Assembly: GCA_025964695.1 (NCBI GenBank)
Contig: JAOPYK010000263.1
Location: forward strand, 30,330 to 94,329
DNA length: 64,000 bases
Direction: 5' to 3'
Origin: Streptosporangiaceae bacterium
GTDB lineage: Bacteria; Actinomycetota; Actinomycetes; Streptosporangiales; Streptosporangiaceae
Shown in pieces: positions 61,285 to 64,000 of this stretch. The stretch's first letter is position 1. Every line of letters begins with the position of its first letter. A program made the position numbers and the translations under genes. The notes under the pieces were generated by a model. It saw only the letters and a list, made by a program, of their open reading frames with translations, did not search any database and was not told where the DNA came from.

Positions 61285-62232
61285 GTGCGTGCTGTTGCCG
61301 TGACCGAGTTCAAGGGCGAGCCGAGTCTGGTGGACCTGCCCACACCCGAGCCCGGCCCCGGGGAGGTGCTCGTACATCTGTCCGCCGCGGGGATCAACCC
61401 GGTGGACGCCCTCATCGCCGATGGGATGTACGACGGAACGATGCCGCACACCTTCCCCCTGGTGCTGGGGGTCGACGGGGCAGGCACGGTCGAGGCACTC
61501 GGCGCGGGGGTGACGCACTTCGCGGTGGGGGACCGGGTCTTCGGACGGCTCATCCATCCGCCGATCGGGCATGGCACCTATGCCGAGTACACCGCCGGTC
61601 CGGAGGATCAGCTGGCCATGGTGCCCGATGCCGTCACCGACGCCCAGGCGGCCGCGCTGCCGGTGGCCGGGATGACCGCGCTGGAAATGGTCGACCGGCT
61701 CGGCCGAGGTGATCTCACGGGCCGTACGGTTCTCATCGTCGGGGCCACCGGCGGCGTCGGCTCGTTCGCCACCCAGCTGGCCGCGAGCCGCGGCGCCGCT
61801 GTCATCGTGACCGCCAAACCGGATGCCGCCTCCCGTATGAGGCAACTCGGCGCCTCCGAGATCATCGATCACACCGCGGGCTCGGTGGCCGAACAGGTCG
61901 AGGCCGCCCACCCTGAGGGTGTCTACGCGTTGATCGACGTCGTCAGCGACGCTTCCGGCTTCGCCGAGCTCACCGAGCTGGTCCAGGACGGCGGGGTCGC
62001 GCACTCGACCATCGGCTCCGCGGACGCCGACGCGCTGGACGCGCGGGGGATCACCGGCGGCAACTTCCTGGCGGCCGGTGGGCTGGAGCCCCTCGACCGG
62101 CTGGCCGCAGCCGTCCGGGACGGGGGCCTGCAGGTCTCCATCGACGAAGAGGTCACGCTGGCCGACGCCCCCGCGGCCCTGGCCCGCAACCGGGCCGGAG
62201 GCGCCCGTGGCAAGACCGTCATCGTCATGTGA
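61285..62232 (+). CDS. Zinc-free medium-chain NADP-dependent oxidoreductase (quinone-oxidoreductase-like)
   Basis: 315 residues from GTG 61285. GroES-like start EPGPGEVLVHLSAAGINPVD, LVLGVDGAGTVEALGAGVTH, then cofactor domain VLIVGATGGVGSFATQLAAS (GxGGVG, NADPH) and the C-terminal segment GARGKTVIVM. No zinc-binding Cys. Reduces enones or quinones with NADPH. First gene of a short operon with the LLM-type gene, divergent from the LAL regulator. Confidence 0.9.
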   Translation: MRAVAVTEFKGEPSLVDLPTPEPGPGEVLVHLSAAGINPVDALIADGMYDGTMPHTFPLVLGVDGAGTVEALGAGVTHFAVGDRVFGRLIHPPIGHGTYAEYTAGPEDQLAMVPDAVTDAQAAALPVAGMTALEMVDRLGRGDLTGRTVLIVGATGGVGSFATQLAASRGAAVIVTAKPDAASRMRQLGASEIIDHTAGSVAEQVEAAHPEGVYALIDVVSDASGFAELTELVQDGGVAHSTIGSADADALDARGITGGNFLAAGGLEPLDRLAAAVRDGGLQVSIDEEVTLADAPAALARNRAGGARGKTVIVM

Positions 62233-62248
62233 CACGGAGGTCATTCTC

Positions 62249-63103
62249 ATGAACACAGGTCTCGGCTTACCCATCAGCGAACCCGCGTCGCTGCTCGACT
62301 GGGCGCGGCGTGCGGACACCGGCCCCTTCACGACCCTCGGTCTGCTGGACCGTCTCGTCTACGACAACCCTGAGCAGCTGATCACGCTGGCGGCCATCGC
62401 CGGAGCCACGAGCCGGATCCGCGTCCAGACAGAGGTGCTGGTCGCGCCGTTGCGCGATCCCACGCTGCTGGCCAAGCAGGCCGCCACCCTGGACCGAATC
62501 TCCGGCGGTCGCTTCGTCCTCGGGCTCGGCGTCGGCGATGCCCGCCGTCAGGAGGACCTTCTGGCCGCCGGCGCCGACGTCCACAGCCGCGGCCGTCGGC
62601 TCGACGAGCAGATGGTGGTCATGCGGCGTATCTGGTCCGGCGCGCCCTACGGTGACGACATCGGCCCCATCGGACCCGCACCGGCCCGCGACGGCGGCCC
62701 TGAGGTGCTCTTCGGGGGCTTCGGGCCTGCCGCGCTGGCACGTGTGGCCCGCTGGGGCGACGGCTTCCTCAGCGCTTCCCCGCCCGCCTCGGCGGGAGAC
62801 CTCTTCCGCGCGGTCGAACAGGTCTGGCAGAGGGCCGACCGCAGCGGCACTCCCCGGCTCGTGGCCCAGGTCAACGTCGCAGTCGGACCGGAGGACGTGA
62901 TCGACGATGCCCGCAAGGCCCTCACCGACTACTACGCCTACACCGGCGATCCCAGCGAGATCGTCAACGGGATGCTCACCACCCGGGCGCAGATCCGCGA
63001 AGCGATGGCCGATTTCGCGGACCTGGGCGCCGACGAGGTGATGCTCTATTGCTGGAGCCGTGACACGGACCAGGTCGACCGGCTCGCCGACGTCGTCGCC
63101 TGA
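62249..63103 (+). CDS. LLM-class flavin/F420-dependent oxidoreductase
   Basis: 284 residues; ATG at 62249 after CGGAGG, 16 bases beyond the previous stop. Seen: GPFTTLGLLDRLVYDNPEQL, LAAIAGATSRIRVQTEVLVA, PTLLAKQAATLDRISGGRFV, LGLGVGDARRQEDLLAAG, and GPEVLFGGFGPAALARVARW. The LDRISGGRFxLGLGxG motif is luciferase-like. It may work with the upstream oxidoreductase on one substrate (inference). Confidence 0.88.
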   Translation: MNTGLGLPISEPASLLDWARRADTGPFTTLGLLDRLVYDNPEQLITLAAIAGATSRIRVQTEVLVAPLRDPTLLAKQAATLDRISGGRFVLGLGVGDARRQEDLLAAGADVHSRGRRLDEQMVVMRRIWSGAPYGDDIGPIGPAPARDGGPEVLFGGFGPAALARVARWGDGFLSASPPASAGDLFRAVEQVWQRADRSGTPRLVAQVNVAVGPEDVIDDARKALTDYYAYTGDPSEIVNGMLTTRAQIREAMADFADLGADEVMLYCWSRDTDQVDRLADVVA

Positions 63104-63142
63104 GCGGCGCCGCCGGCCGCCCTGATCCACTGACCGGCCGAC

Positions 63143-64000
63143 TCACCCGCCTGCCGACAGGGGTGGCGTGCTGCGTGGTGGTTTCCGGGTCTTCGCGGCC
63201 TGCTCGTAGGCGTAAGCGAGCGAGAGCAGCAGCGGTTCGGTGTACTCACGCCCGAGCAACTCGGCGCCCACCGGCACGCCCATCGGGGCCGTCGCCGTGG
63301 GGGTGGAGAACCCGCCGGGAAAGCAGACGGCCGGGAACCCCGTGCCGTTGGACAGGGTGCCGTTGCGTTCCGGTTGCGGTACGCCGACCAGGGAGACGAG
63401 CACCTTCTGCAGCGGATACAGGATCGCCTGGATGTTGAGCTCGGCCATCTTGGCCGACACCGCCATCCGAAGCTTTTCACGGTTGACCATGTGGTCCTTG
63501 TAAACGGAGTTGTTGAGGCCGTCCACGATCGCCAGTTCCGTCTCGAGCGCCTTTTGCGCCTCCGGCGTCGCCGTCCGGGAGGCGACCAGCTGGTCGAAGG
63601 TGTGCACCGGGGCGTCCGGGCCGAGGGAAGCGAAGTACGCGTCCATGGCCGTGTGCGCTTCCCACGTTGAGGTGACGACGATGGACTGCAGGGTGTCGTA
63701 CGCCGGCAGGCTGAAGCGGATGATGGTCGCGCCCTGCGCCTGCATGGTGGAGATGACGTCCTCCATCACGCGATTGACCTCCTGGTGGCGCGCCTCGGTG
63801 CCGAACAGGTTGGTCATCACGCCGATGCGGGCGCCACGAAGCGCGTCGCGTCGCAGCTGGTCCGTATAACTGTGCGGAGCGCGGCCGACGCCGTATCCCG
63901 TGACGGGGTCAGTCGGGTCGAAGCCCACCATGACGTCGAGCAGCCGAGCCGCGTCCTCCACCGTGCGGGTGATGGGTCCGAGCTCGTCCTGTGTGATGCT
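63143..64000 (-). CDS. Amidase family protein (5' end outside window)
   Basis: The frame is open to the window edge; the C-terminal 285 residues are visible. SITQDELGPITRTVEDAARL, VMVGFDPTDPVTGYG, and the late GFPAVCFPGGFSTPTATAPM, GVPVGAELLGREYTEPLLLS match the amidase-signature family (segment GPITRTVEDAALLLxxMxGxDPxD). The SSG/catalytic Ser-Lys core lies beyond the window. The substrate is unknown. ARIGVMTNLF and HQEVNRVMED are compatible. Confidence 0.9.
   Translation of the reverse strand, partial: SITQDELGPITRTVEDAARLLDVMVGFDPTDPVTGYGVGRAPHSYTDQLRRDALRGARIGVMTNLFGTEARHQEVNRVMEDVISTMQAQGATIIRFSLPAYDTLQSIVVTSTWEAHTAMDAYFASLGPDAPVHTFDQLVASRTATPEAQKALETELAIVDGLNNSVYKDHMVNREKLRMAVSAKMAELNIQAILYPLQKVLVSLVGVPQPERNGTLSNGTGFPAVCFPGGFSTPTATAPMGVPVGAELLGREYTEPLLLSLAYAYEQAAKTRKPPRSTPPLSAGG

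Noticed and set aside
63104..63142. Terminator between the LLM oxidoreductase and amidase
   Set aside because: GC-rich but arms are short and ambiguous; not supported.
1..64000. CRISPR array, tRNA/rRNA, insertion sequence, prophage
   Set aside because: No regularly spaced repeats, cloverleaf or rRNA-like segment, transposase/integrase DDE or tyrosine recombinase proteins, or structural phage genes were found by eye; absence is not proof.

Overview
The window is high-GC, densely coded DNA with frequent GTG/TTG starts, 4-base stop/start overlaps and several probably leaderless genes. With the protein families present (SAV2177/DUF574 methyltransferase, Rv1733c-like membrane protein, DUF2236/MpaB oxygenase, glucosylglycerate hydrolase, LAL regulators) this points to a filamentous actinomycete chromosome. 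A Streptosporangiales-type organism is my inference, not proven. I see no rRNA, tRNA, CRISPR array, transposase, integrase or phage gene. Both ends cut genes: a TetR regulator at the left and an amidase at the right.

Layout. 1-7.2 kb: TetR end, possible P450 remnant, two methyltransferases, GrpE-like protein, a PAP2-lipid kinase-Ser/Thr kinase group with 4-base overlaps, and an MpaB-type oxygenase behind a palindrome. 7.3-23.7 kb: a complete L-rhamnose catabolic island of two divergent operons, lacI-lutABC-rhaB leftward and an ABC importer plus mutarotase, isomerase and aldolase/dehydrogenase rightward. It ends with an arabinose/fucose-isomerase-like protein and a ROK protein with its own leaderless promoter. 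Between the operons lie two recognisable promoters, each carrying an AAAACG-type LacI operator. The logic is complete: rhamnose is imported, isomerised, phosphorylated and cleaved to DHAP and L-lactaldehyde; the fused dehydrogenase makes L-lactate and LutABC takes it to pyruvate. 23.7-25.0 kb: small hypothetical and VOC protein. 25.1-33.6 kb: the upper phenylacetate pathway, paaI-paaK-tetR leftward and paaZABCDE rightward, with two related TetR-type palindromes between them. paaF, paaG, paaH and paaJ are not in the window.

33.9-48.5 kb: mixed single genes and short operons: glucosylglycerate hydrolase-like enzyme, F420-type oxidoreductase, MFS exporter, coiled-coil membrane protein, flippase-like membrane protein, thiamine-binding protein with HrpB helicase, a stress/membrane group (MgtC, methyltransferase, USP, Rv1733c-like) and an M56 peptidase-BlaI pair. 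48.5-54.7 kb: decayed DNA (FtsX and LtrA remnants) among intact genes: polysaccharide deacetylase with a beta-propeller lipoprotein, a secreted alkaline-phosphatase-like enzyme, and a divergent MarR-VOC pair with mirror-image leaderless promoters. 55.0-64 kb: MarR with a multidrug-type ABC exporter, DUF1059 protein, a 985-residue LAL/LuxR regulator, two oxidoreductases and a partial amidase.

The most interesting points are the lactate-oxidation operon inside the rhamnose regulon, the unassigned isomerase/ROK branch attached to it, several unusually readable promoter-operator arrangements, and at least three gene relics between otherwise intact genes.
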